Origin: Harmothoe impar
Lineage: Eukaryota > Annelida > Polychaeta > Phyllodocida > Polynoidae
NCBI GenBank assembly: GCA_947462335.1
Contig: OX381704.1
Location: forward strand, 46,814,942-46,878,941
DNA length: 64,000 nt
Direction of reading: 5' to 3'
In this document: positions 11,131 through 21,446 of the stretch, piece after piece
How the letters are laid out: each line of letters starts with the position of its first letter
How positions within the stretch are numbered: position 1 is the first letter of the stretch
The notes under the pieces: model-generated
Seen by the model: only the letters and a program-made list of their open reading frames with translations
What the model was told of the DNA's origin: nothing
The model's database searches: none
Translations under genes and position numbers: made by a program

Positions 11131-11392
11131 GGGAGTGGGGGGGGGGGGGGGGGACGAAAAAAAATGTCCACCCCCTCCTGAGTGGGGGAGTGTAAAGAAT
11201 TCTGACCCTTCTTGAGAGGGAGGGGGCGTAAAAATATGCCCCTTCTTAGCAATAAAGCCCGCGTGTTACCGGTACTACGGTACCGGTAGGCCTATAGTTC
11301 AAAGGGGTGGGGACAAAAAAGTTTTGCCGCCTTCCGCGAGGGGGTCACGAAATGTTCTACGTGCACTCACCCCCTGAAATTAATAAATGAAC
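11131..11392. mobile_element. GGGAGTG MITE, copy 1
   Basis: Begins GGGAGTG followed by 17 G and ends AATAAATGAACACTCC next to TTAA. Its middle contains AAAGCCCGCG(T)G and TAGTTCAAAGGGG, like the copy at 30506-30771. It abuts the preceding MITE directly. Confidence 0.7.
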
Positions 11393-12367
11393 ACTCCTTA
11401 ATTTCCCATTTCCTAACTTAGGCCACTTAAAAGAAAAAGTGCTGGTTTCTCATCACCGCGCGCATCATAAAAAATCACGATTTGGGAAAACCTTTTTTTA
11501 CACTTTTGATAAAATATGTTAAAATTGGAATTTTTTGGCAAATTGTGTTCAATTTAAAGCTTATGCTGTCAGTAATGCAGTCAGATGGGGAAAAAATTGC
11601 ATTAGATATAACAGCTTTTGCCAACCAATAAACTTTGAATTTTTAAAATGTAAAAATTTTTCACAAAAAGTCTGAATTTCCCTATATATTTAAGCCCCAA
11701 GTAAAAAAAAAACCCACCCTCGTCACATATTTTTCCCTGCTTGGTGATGGGAAACAACTTTTTTTTCCCGTGTGGCATTAAATAGGCCACTGGGTGGGCC
11801 TCGATCACACCCCTTTGTCAATCAATACCAAGCCCAATCTCAAACTGAGAACATCATGATCGATGACAATCTGAGAGATTCCCTTATCCTGTGATGGATA
11901 AGGTACCGTAGGCCTACCTGTAATCTTCAGATGCGATTCAGAATTGATTCTCAAGCACCACCCTAGAAAAGAAATCCATTTTGGAATTTTAAGAGATGTC
12001 TCTAATGATAAGGTACCGGTACCCGATACATGTAGAAATTTATAGCAACGCGCAATGCTTTTCGGTATACCGGTAGTTTGCTGTATAGTCTAGTGCACCG
12101 CCACATCACCGCCACCCCCACCCCCCCCCCCTCCGCTCTTTTCAAATTTCAAGAATAGGCTCACCCTTACCGCTGGACTAGAAACAGATAATTCTGAACG
12201 TAGGCCTATTGCTTTGGCACTAAAATGATAAAGTAGTCCTACAAATAAATACTATTACCGTTAATTCTCGTTTATCACCTGTGGGTTGTACTTGAATCAG
12301 ATTCACCTTTAAAATAACTAACCATATAGCTAAGTCTCTATGTAACCTCCATGGTTTTATCTTTCAG
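11393..12367. other. Gene-free stretch upstream of the ASRGL1-like gene
   Basis: A/T-rich DNA with GGTACCGGTA words and a C-rich run near 12115-12131. It probably includes the 5' UTR intron of the next gene, because a splice acceptor (TTATCTTTCAG) ends at 12367 just before the start codon. The upstream non-coding exon was not located. Confidence 0.5.
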
Positions 12368-12382
12368 CTGCGCTCCCAGAAG

Positions 12383-15300
12383 ATGAAGGTTACACCTACT
12401 GTTGTGATACACGGGGGTGCATGGGCCATTCCAGACAACATATCAGACGCGAGTCGACTCGGAGTGTGTGCTGCTGCCCGGAGTGGTTTCAAGGCGTTGG
12501 CGGATGGGGGTACAGCAGTGGATGCCGTGGAGGCTGCCGTCCGCGTACTGGAGGATCTGCCCATCTTTGATGCAGGTGTTTATACTTAGAGACTCAGATA
12601 TGTTTTTAACATATTGTATTAGAATAAACACAAACTAATCAGGCTTCCAGAGTATGGTGAATAAATCGATATGTCAAAAGAATATAGTTTAGATTCTTTC
12701 TTTGCTTCACAAGTTGTTGAGCTCCTAAAAGGGTGTGTTTCAGATCACATGAGTTGGCATACCGGTCATATACAAGACTGACCTGGGTGCTGTTTCTCCA
12801 CATAATACGGACCTCTGCATAATCCGGACAAAATATGCCGCATTATGCGGAGGAAAAACAACTCTTTTTTTTTATGCTACTAATGCGAGCCTCCGCATTT
12901 GAATGAAGACCTTCGCATAATACAGCATTGGACGAGCAGAAACAGTTTAGGCCAACTCCGTATAATAAGGACAACCATATTATGTGGATAAACAGCACCC
13001 TGATATTTTTTCTCAATTCTAAATAACATCTTGGTTTGGGCCATTCAAAAAAAAAAGTTTCTCATCACCATAGCTGTGAAAAATATGACGAGGTCATTTT
13101 TATTTTTGTTTATTTATTTTTTACTCGGGGCATAAGTACATAGGAAAATTTTATTTTCGAACAATTTTTGCATTTTAGTAATTCAGAGTTTATTGATCAG
13201 CAAAACTTACTGTAATGCAACTCATTCATAGCTGACTGCATTACTGACACCATAAGCTTTAATTTGATACCAAATTTGCCTATATCAATTATTACATAAT
13301 TTTCATCAATAATGTCAATAATGTTTTTTTCATTGAATAAAAATGTCATCATTAAATCATTAAAATTATGATTAATTTGCACATGTAATCTGTAACACTT
13401 ATGTCATCTTGTTCGGCTAGGGACTGGGTCTGTACTAACGGCTAAGGGTGAGGTGGAGATGGATGCTGTTATCATGGATGGACGCAACCTCCGTGTAGGG
13501 GCTGTGGCCTGCGTCAACAACATAGCAAACCCCATCACCTTGGCCAGGACTGTGATGGATAAGGTACCCTAATCATTTTACAGCTATCTGAAAAAAATCT
13601 CAACGTAAATACATTAATTTATAGATTTTATATGGGCAATAATTATAGACAATACGTGTTTTTTCCCCTCAAGAGAGAAGTGCCTAATCGCACTCCTCCT
13701 GATAATTACACTGCACTATATTGATGAATTTCACTAGAATCATACTTCAACTGAAGCATGGGAGTTACGGTATTTAGATTCATGACTGGAGGTACCGGTA
13801 AAGTTATAATGTATGCTGCATTTAGAAGAGGGACAGACAGGTGACGCCCATTTGGGTCGTTGATTCAAAGGTAATACTAGAATGTGACGGTATGATACTT
13901 GTTCTATTATAGAGCGACCACACACTGTTGGTAGGTCCAGGTGCAAATGACTTTGCTAAGGAACATAACCTGCCAACAAAGTCCACAGATGAATTAGTTA
14001 CCCAAGCAGCAAAAGACGAATTACAGCAGTACCTCATCTTCAACAAGGCTGTCAATGTCTGCTTCCGTCCACAGTAGGTGCACTTCTATGTACATTCATG
14101 TTCCGTCCACAGTAGGTGCACTTCTATGTACAGTGAAACTTCGTTATAAGGAACTCTGATATAAGGAGACCTTGCTTATAAGGAGCAGATTTGTATGGTC
14201 CCGATTTTTCCCTATACATTTATATAGTAAGGAAACTCTCTTAGAAAGAGGTGTTTTTACCTTAACCTCTGATATAAGGAGGTAATTTTGGCTCATTTCC
14301 TTATTTCGTACGTGCAAACCTTACCCAGGGAAGTTATTTCTCAGGATTACAGTCACATACTGCTTAAAATTGCCCACTGCCCCATCCCATAGAGGTAGGG
14401 AGAATATGTTTGTAGCTTCCCTAGGGAGGAAGGGAGATCCAAAGCTCCATGAAGGGGATCTAGAAGGGGTTTTGACTTGAAATAGTACACATACACCCAT
14501 CTGAATTGTATTCAAATCAAGTCTATAAGGGTATAAAAGACACATGTAGGGAGTGTTCTGTTGCTGGACCTTTATAAGGCTGACCTTGCTTATAAGGAGA
14601 CCTTGCTTATAAGGAGCAAATTGCACTGGTCCCAAGGTCCTCCTTATAACGAAGTTTTACTGTACATGCATGTTCCGTCCACAGTAGGTGCACTTCTATG
14701 TACATTCATGTTCCGTCCACAGTAGGTGCACTTCTAGCCCATATAGCGGTCCCTCTATCGATATCTGGCTGGAGCGAGGGCCCATTACAGCCCGGGGAAA
14801 GTTGACGGTCTTAGTTTACCCACGATGCCCCGCGGGCCATACGTTTCTTATATGACGTCATAATGGCGCCAAAATTTGCGGCCAATCAGCGGCTATACAG
14901 AGGTTACTCTGTAATGGTCCCCAGCTCCAGCCAGATATCAAGAGCAGTGGACTGTACAATGGTCTAGGTGCACTTATATGTACATGCATGTTCCGTCCAC
15001 AGTAGGTGCACTTCTATGTACATGCATGTTCCGTCCACACTATGTGCACTTCTATGTACATGCATGTTCAAACCCTTGCTTGTCCACTGTAGAACGTCCG
15101 GTCACGACACGGTTGGTGCAGTTGCTGTAGATGGGGCTGGCAATGTGGCCTTTGGTACTTCAACAGGAGGGATAACTGCCAAGCGTCCAGGCCGCGTCGG
15201 AGACAGTCCCCTTGTCGGTTTGTGCAATGTTAACCATAATAAACGTTTACCAAGCAATTCGGCCCTAATAAAATATAGCTGCACATGGACCTGGTATTTT

Positions 15301-16399
15301 GGAACTGGACATCTGCACTGATCAATGATACAGTCTGTGTTGAAGAAGTTACATAGTAGCAATACATGTACTACCGGATAACATACGAATACCTTTAGTC
15401 CTTTCAGAAAATACAATTTTTCTGTGATCGTTTTTACTATGGTATTTTAAGCAGGCATGACAAAGGTCTTAAAATTGGTCATTGGCAATAATATGGTGAA
15501 AGTCGCTTTTTTCACTCCAGTGGATTTCTCCTCTGATTAAACTTGGCATTAAAAGTGGCATTCTCACCGAGCATTTCCCACTCACAATTCTAGTACTGTT
15601 CTAGTCTGCTATGTGGTAAGTGCGAGTGGTGAGAATGCCCCTTTAAGCCTTATCAATAGCATGAGATGATGTACTATGTATGTGTATTTATTTAGGCTGT
15701 GGTGGATACAGCGATAACGACGTGGGTGCAGTGTCTACTACTGGTCATGGAGAGTCTATCACCAAAGTCTGTATGGCCTACAGGATTACCAACAATATAA
15801 AACAAGGTAAGTACCACACATGCATTTACTACCTACTAACATGGCAGCTCCGGTTCTAGTGCACAAAATGAGCCATTATACAAACTTGATAACTTTAAAC
15901 GACCTTGTTAGTGCAGAGATACCACTGTTCAGACCTTTACATATATTATTCATACTTTTTGGCTTGGATTTCTATTAAAAGCTATAGGCCTAGAGTTCAT
16001 TCAGAAAATTAACCAAAATCTATTTACTAACCAAAATCTATTTACTACTTTTTCGTCAGCGAGGTAGTGTCATCTTTATACATATATTAGTGTTTCTTCA
16101 TCAGTAAATAACTTTCCAGATCAGGGATAGGACATATGACTCTTCATTCCCATTGAACTCCCCTAGGAGTCTGACCTGAACACTTGTATGTTTCAGGACT
16201 GCCTCCCAGTGAGGCGGTGACTGAGGCCCTAGAGTACATGTCGCGGCGGGTTCACGGCTGTGGTGGTGCTATTGCCGTCAGTAAGACTGGGGACGTGGGC
16301 TTCCACTTCACCACAGAACGCATGCCCTGGGCAGTCGCAAAGGAAGGTGTCTTGGCCTCTGGAATAAACCCTGGAGAGAGTTTCAAGGAAGAACTCTAA
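12383..16399 (+). CDS. ASRGL1: Isoaspartyl peptidase/L-asparaginase (ASRGL1-like), complete
   Basis: Six exons: 12383-12575, 13421-13563, 13913-14073, 15093-15217, 15696-15806 and 16197-16399. All introns are GT-AG, and joining them keeps frame to give 311 residues (human about 308). The N-terminus has the family HGGAW motif and [12 protein letters not shown]. Exon 2 has [16 protein letters not shown]. Exon 4 carries the autocatalytic site [10 protein letters not shown], where Thr172 is the new N-terminal nucleophile after self-cleavage. GRVGDSP and [11 protein letters not shown] complete the substrate pocket. The Ntn-hydrolase folds as a precursor, cleaves itself, and hydrolyses isoaspartyl dipeptides and asparagine in the cytosol. 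The region before the nucleophile is QTSGHD rather than the mammalian Gly-Thr junction, a common variant. The start is the first in-frame ATG 15 bp after a splice acceptor. An AATAAA lies at 16581. Confidence 0.95.
12779..13004. mobile_element. MITE with GGGTGCTGTTT inverted termini
   Basis: Lies in ASRGL1 intron 1. The left end CTGGGTGCTGTTTCTCCACA and the right end, inverted, CAGGGTGCTGTTTATCCACA match over about 25 bp. The interior is rich in GCATAAT/GGAC words. It has no coding capacity and is pogo/Tc-like in appearance. Confidence 0.75.
14131..14662. mobile_element. Pogo/Tigger-like MITE, TA target duplication
   Basis: The ends CAGTGAAACTTCGTTATAAG and inverted CAGTAAAACTTCGTTATAAG are flanked by TA (14129-14130 and 14663-14664). 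CAGT-start termini with TA duplication are typical of pogo/Tigger elements. Inside, CTTATAAGGAG motifs recur near both ends. No transposase is present. Confidence 0.88.
14737..14964. mobile_element. Foldback MITE with GATATCTGGCTGGAGC termini
   Basis: GATATCTGGCTGGAGC at about 14759 is mirrored by GCTCCAGCCAGATATC near 14926-14941, and weaker inverted similarity runs outward to CTAG on each side (14733-14736 and 14965-14968), a possible target duplication. It lies inside the ASRGL1 intron 3 minisatellite. The interior contains CCAATCAGCGG and a TGACGTCA word. Confidence 0.8.
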
Positions 16400-16599
16400 A
16401 ACAGCATGTTCAATTCCTCATCGTTGCAACTCAGGAAAGCCTTTATTGTGATAAGATGCTGTGGCGTGCAGCGTTACCGGTTTTGCTATAAACATCATTT
16501 AAAAAAAAGAAGAAGCCATGATTAATCTATTTTTGTATGGATTTGAAGGTGACCCTTGGTGTGTGTTGTGTCTGTCATTAAATAAATAGAAACTTGACG

Positions 16600-18789
16600 A
16601 TGGTTGTATTTATTTGTCAAACTTGGAGACAACATGTATGTATACCATTTCGTCCTTTACACATACTAGAATACAAAAAAAGACTCCCAAGAAAGGATAA
16701 GAAAAGGTGGACAACCCTCCATCCATGATTGACTATAGAAAATCACCAAAGGGAGGGGTACTTTTTTAATTGGGGGGAGGGGGACCCTTTTCACCCTTTT
16801 TAACAAAATGTCAGTGGCGTACTCGCATGTATAGATTTAGGGGGTTGATTGCTTTAGTAAGGGAATAATGCATGATTAAGCAGGCACGAGGGTTGGTTAT
16901 CCATGGGTAAGGCACGAGGCACAGCCGAGTGCCTTAGTCATTGATAACCAGCCTGAGTAGGCCTACTGGCCTATCCATGTATTATTCCGTTTATACCAGT
17001 TTTAATATTTAAGACATAAACCTGATCTAATTCCAACTTAGACTAGAGTTTATCATGAAATGACGTCATAGCAGTGCGGTTATGCACTGCTAATTAGCAT
17101 GATGCAAGGTGGTTGTCCAGTTTATGAACTGTTTTGAGTGCCTAAAGTGGATAACCGTGATAAACTTAATTAACCTTACTGGCGGGAGAGGATCGAAAAC
17201 ATGTAGAAATGACAGATGTTGCAGAGGGGACTACGTTTCGGGCTTGAGCAAGAATCTACAGACGATATGATGTACCCGGTATCCTACTTTTGTAGTTTTT
17301 TTTATGATTTTGTGCTTAAGATGAGGTCTCGTCATATTTAGAAACAATAACGATTATATAACACAGTGGGAGGGGTGTTACTTATTTCTTAGGAAATCAA
17401 CACCCCTATCGGATATCCCCAGCTAGTTGCCTGCTACTGTATGATACTACACAAATACAGGCCTATTATGGAGATAACCTATCACGGTGTTGATTTCACA
17501 AAACATAATTATGTTTTTTCCCCCGGATTTCCAATTTTTGAAGCACAAAATGATTTGTACTAATCCAATGAGAAAATATGTTACCCTTATAAGGCGGGAG
17601 GGGGGGGGGGGGGTCGTAGTCTCTGGAGGGGTCCCATCCCATACAAATTATCTAAAATGTCCCCCGGAGAACGGTTTTTGACTGCCTCTTAGATTTTTCT
17701 CCAAAACCCAAGAATTCAAGATGGGATCACTGGATATAGTGGGGGATAAAATGAATGAACACTGAAGTTGGTTAATTTCTTAAGCTTTAATCAATTAATA
17801 ATACAATAATGAAGTTTTCCTGGTGCGCGGATCCTACCATGGCTTAGTAGGTGGTCACGAGTTGACTTCATTATTCCATGACTGCTACTTCTTATCATTT
17901 TACTCGCACTGAGCCACTCCAAAAAAGAACCTCACTCCATGAGGTTCCATACAGAAAGTAATGTACAATTGGAAAATCAAAATGATAACAGTCTAATACT
18001 GTACACAAGTTACAGAGATCAGATGATTTTCTTTTGTTACACGCTAGTGACATGCACAAAATTGTATGGTTGATATTTAAACAACTATATTGCACAAGTA
18101 GTGGCTATAATATAACTTGAATAGCATATGACCTACACAATTAGAAATAATATTCTGGTCAATATTGTATGTACGCATATATGTCTATCTGACATAGTTG
18201 TGTACGGTAGTGTGAATTAATGGGATCTATATGCATGTAATAATCTTTGAAAATTGAATGGACCCTACTGATACAACAGTGATTATTTAAGCTGACCCAA
18301 TCATTCAAATAAATAGTTTTCTCTGTTCTTCCAATCTGCTGACAATTAAAAAAAACAATTCATTCAAGCGAACATATTGTTAAAGCACTATACAAGGAAT
18401 GAGGATAAGCGACAAATGCTGTTGACTCTTATCATGGAGATTTACAAACGCATGGATATGATCTACAACTGGAATGTTGTATTAGAGTAGCAAGATGAAT
18501 ACAGGTGGGGGTGTGATGTAGCTATATGGTTACTGGTGACCACAACACTAACCAGCGTATCAGGGTGCGGGTTCGGGACGCGTCTGGCAAAGTGAGCCGG
18601 AAACCTGTCTAAGGTGAATACAGCACATGTCAATGCCAGGCTTTACACGCAAAGCAAGCCCTGGAATAAGTATATCAGTAGTTCTGTGTCTATAATACAA
18701 AATGTACAACCAAGTTAGAGAGGGGCCTCAGCCCTCGTTACATCTACATCTTCATTGCTCAGTACATACACATGTACGAAGAGATACTA
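16600..18789. other. Gene-free stretch with one foldback element
   Basis: Downstream of ASRGL1 there is no supported gene. A palindromic element at 16862-16994 and a run of 14 G at 17600-17613 are the main structures. At about 18520-18590 there is a weak tRNA-like stretch (GTAGCTATATGG, then GGGTTCGGGAC), too degenerate to call. Confidence 0.55.
16862..16994. mobile_element. Short foldback MITE (GGAATAATGCATG termini)
   Basis: GGAATAATGCATG on the left pairs with CATGTATTATTCC on the right. The centre is a near-perfect palindrome: GGTTATCCATGGGTAAGGCA and GAGGCACAGCCGAGTGCC, then TCATTGATAACC. No ORF. Confidence 0.7.
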
Positions 18790-19054
18790 CAGTCAACTCC
18801 CTCCTAACGACCACCCCTCTTGGGCGACCACCTCGCCATTGCGACCACTTTTGGAAAGTCCCAACCATTTTTCCCTTTGTTTTAATGTATAAAACTCCCT
18901 CTGATGCGACCACCCCTCTATTGCGACCACCTCACCCTCCGACCACTAAAATTCCAGTCCCAAAGTATGTATTTCTCCCTCTAATGCGACCACTGTGTCA
19001 GGTTAGTTAACCCATATATGTTTTTCTTTTTTTGATTTATCATAGAGCCCCCAC

Positions 19055-19420
19055 CCCCTCACTTGCCTGGTCAGTGGTCGGAGATCTGAGGGAAAAAGAA
19101 GCCCCCCCCCCCCGACCCTCACCTATTCACATGACCAGTACTCGGAAAGAAGCCCCCTCACCTGACCAGTGGTTGGACATCAGAGGGAGGGAAGCCCGCC
19201 TGCCCCCCGCCTGCCCCCCCCCCTATAATCTCTCTCACCGCCACCCTCTCACCTGACCAGTGGTTGGACATCAGAGGGAGGGAAGCCCGCCTGCCCCCTC
19301 CACCCTCCCCCCATACTCTCTCTCACCGCCAATCTCTCACCTGACCAGTGGTTGGACATCAGAGGGAGGGAAGCCAGCCTGCCCCCCCCCCCCCGCCACA
19401 CTCTCATCCTCGCCACACTG
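19055..19420. repeat. 88-bp minisatellite, about 3.5 copies
   Basis: Units of CTCACCTGACCAGTGGTTGG, then ACATCAGAGGGAGGGAAGCC and CGCCTGCCCCC, begin near 19159, 19247 and 19336, with a divergent copy at about 19058. It lies inside the 18790-19949 element. Confidence 0.88.
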
Positions 19421-19577
19421 GAGAGGGGTGTGTATCGGGGTGGGGGGGGGGGGGGGGTAGAGGGGTCTCTTTGAAGTTCCCTACATCAAACATGTATATT
19501 TGATAAATAATATAGAAATGTGTTTATTCTTTAATAGCCATATATACTGGCTTAAAATATCATGTCATCAGTATTTA

Positions 19578-19745
19578 TGATGCATGAATGCAGCCCCAGT
19601 GAGGAACTTGCCAGTGCTGCAATCATGCATCATAACGACCCTCTGGGAGTGTTTCAATACCATATAGTCTTTATGATTCTTGAATACACTGTACACTACA
19701 GCACTAGTGAGTTACTCGCCAGGGATGCTTTCATGCATCATGCCA
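19578..19745. repeat. ATGATGCAT hairpin pair
   Basis: ATGATGCATGAATGCAGCCC faces GCTGCAATCATGCATCAT (ending near 19634), and a further inverted half occurs near 19725-19742 (GATGCTTTCATGCATCAT). Related to the hairpins at 10661-10833. Confidence 0.7.
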
Positions 19746-19949
19746 TACACAATGCAGACTTTAAGGGGTTAATAATGGTCTTCAACACTGTGGTATTAAT
19801 CAAATGTTATTACGCTGGAAAGAAATTGTGAGAAAAAATAACTTTCAAATAACCCAATATATAGCTTGCCTCCCCCCAGTGCGACCACCCCACTATTGCG
19901 ACCACTTTTGAATAGTCCCAAGGGTGGTCGCAATAGAGGGAGTTGACTG

Positions 19950-21446
19950 TATACATTATTCAGTGAGTATATATGTTCACGACTATCAACTGGCTTAGCG
20001 CCAAGGGACGAAATCATGAGATGATCACATAGAATTAATACATAAGGAAATCAGTTATCAACATTTAGGTGAGGTAACTGTAAACTTGCTATAGGTACAT
20101 AACTTGTTTCTTGGTCGGGCAATGTTACGTATGGGATAAATGTCTGTGCTTGAAACTAAATGTATCTTCTCACGACTAAATTCCAGGCCAATTGCTATTC
20201 TTTCTTTTTTTGCACTTTTCACATTCAACATTTTTTCCAAACATTGCTCGCGACGATAACCAAAATTAGTATTCATGTTTTTATAATTAATTTACCTTGA
20301 TGAAAGAGTTGCATCAAGTTACTACATTTCCTCGGAATACTTGGTCAAAAAGGCGACCAGTACACTGATAAATTGGGTAACTAATATTCTATTGGGTTAC
20401 TCAGTTACTAACACACGATCAAAGTAACTATTATTAATACCATCTTTAGAAGTACTAAACACGCTACTTCTCAATCACACGTCTAGTCTAATTTGATATA
20501 GGTGAATGTAGCTCAATAAATACTAGACACATTGAAAATGCCTACCACTGAAGAGGTACACACTAATCTGTTAAACAATGCGTAATAATTGGAATACAGG
20601 ATCATGATTGAGCTTCTTCAAGTGAAGCAACGTTATTCTGCCCTGGCGGTGGTGCCCCATATATAACAGTGTCTTAGATGTTTCTATATCCGGGATAAGT
20701 TCCACTACAGCGGGAACTTTTCTGTATTAATCACAGGCTACCTACATCTCAGTGTACAGGTTCACATGAGTGAATGGCCACACTTATACTTGTGACAAGA
20801 GACAACAGGTAAAGAGTGAAGATAACACCCAGTAAAGTGTACGTATACAAGTTAACGTATGACATTGTTTGTATGGAACCAGGTAGCGTGTACTCTACAA
20901 GCTGTCCAGGTTAGGACACATGTTTTGGGTGAATTTGTGGCACTTGTTTTCAAAATATATCGGTGATTTTAGCGGGGAGGCAATCATGTGAATATCTCAT
21001 GCAAGATAAACTGTCACTGCATCGTTAATAGTTCCATTTATGAGTGCACCATGTATTGCATTGGTGGTGTTTAACACAAGATGGGTAAGCCTACTTGTCC
21101 ATCTCCCGTAGATGGTAAGCATTGTGAGAATCTTAACATAGAACGCTGTCCTTTAATAGACAGCTATAATTACAGCAATTACAATCGCATATGGGAAAAC
21201 GAAATTGTAAACCAGATCTGATTTCTTAACATACAGCGTCTACGGCCTCACATTATATATATATATTCTCTACATCACTCAACTGGGGAAATCAACATAA
21301 TTTACACGTATGTATAGATATATATTTACTACAACGTAATTCTATGTGAAGACGTCTATTATGTGTAGCTGTTTCTGCAGTGATTCCTATTATTGGCATC
21401 AAGAGCAATGGAGCTGGGTTTGGCTGACAGATGGGAGAAACAGAGA
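19950..21446. other. Gene-free stretch downstream of NAPA
   Basis: A/T-rich DNA, probably including the NAPA 3' UTR on the minus strand near 21446. No other supported gene or classified repeat was seen. Confidence 0.55.

Larger units (their letters stand above)
14063..15068 (+). repeat. Minisatellite copying the exon 3 splice donor of ASRGL1
   Basis: The 36-38-bp unit TTCCGTCCACAGTAGGTGCA, then CTTCTATGTACATGCATG, starts inside exon 3 (14064-14073 is coding, donor at 14074). It repeats at about 14100, 14673, 14711, 14990 and 15028, with partial units between. Each full unit carries the last coding bases plus a GTAGGT-like donor. Two MITEs (14131-14662 and about 14737-14964) interrupt the array. 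Confidence 0.9.
18790..19949. mobile_element. 1.16-kb pogo-like element, CAGTCAACTCCCTC termini
   Basis: Left end CAGTCAACTCCCTC and right end GAGGGAGTTGACTG are perfect inverted repeats flanked by TA. GCGACCACC/GGTGGTCGC subterminal words recur at both ends. The middle is a G/C-rich minisatellite (19055-19420), a run of 16 G at 19442-19457, and GATGCAT hairpins at 19578-19745. It has no transposase, so it is non-autonomous. Confidence 0.85.

Noticed and set aside
18520..18600. Another tRNA-derived SINE
   Set aside because: Only loose A- and B-box resemblance and no second copy was found in the window.
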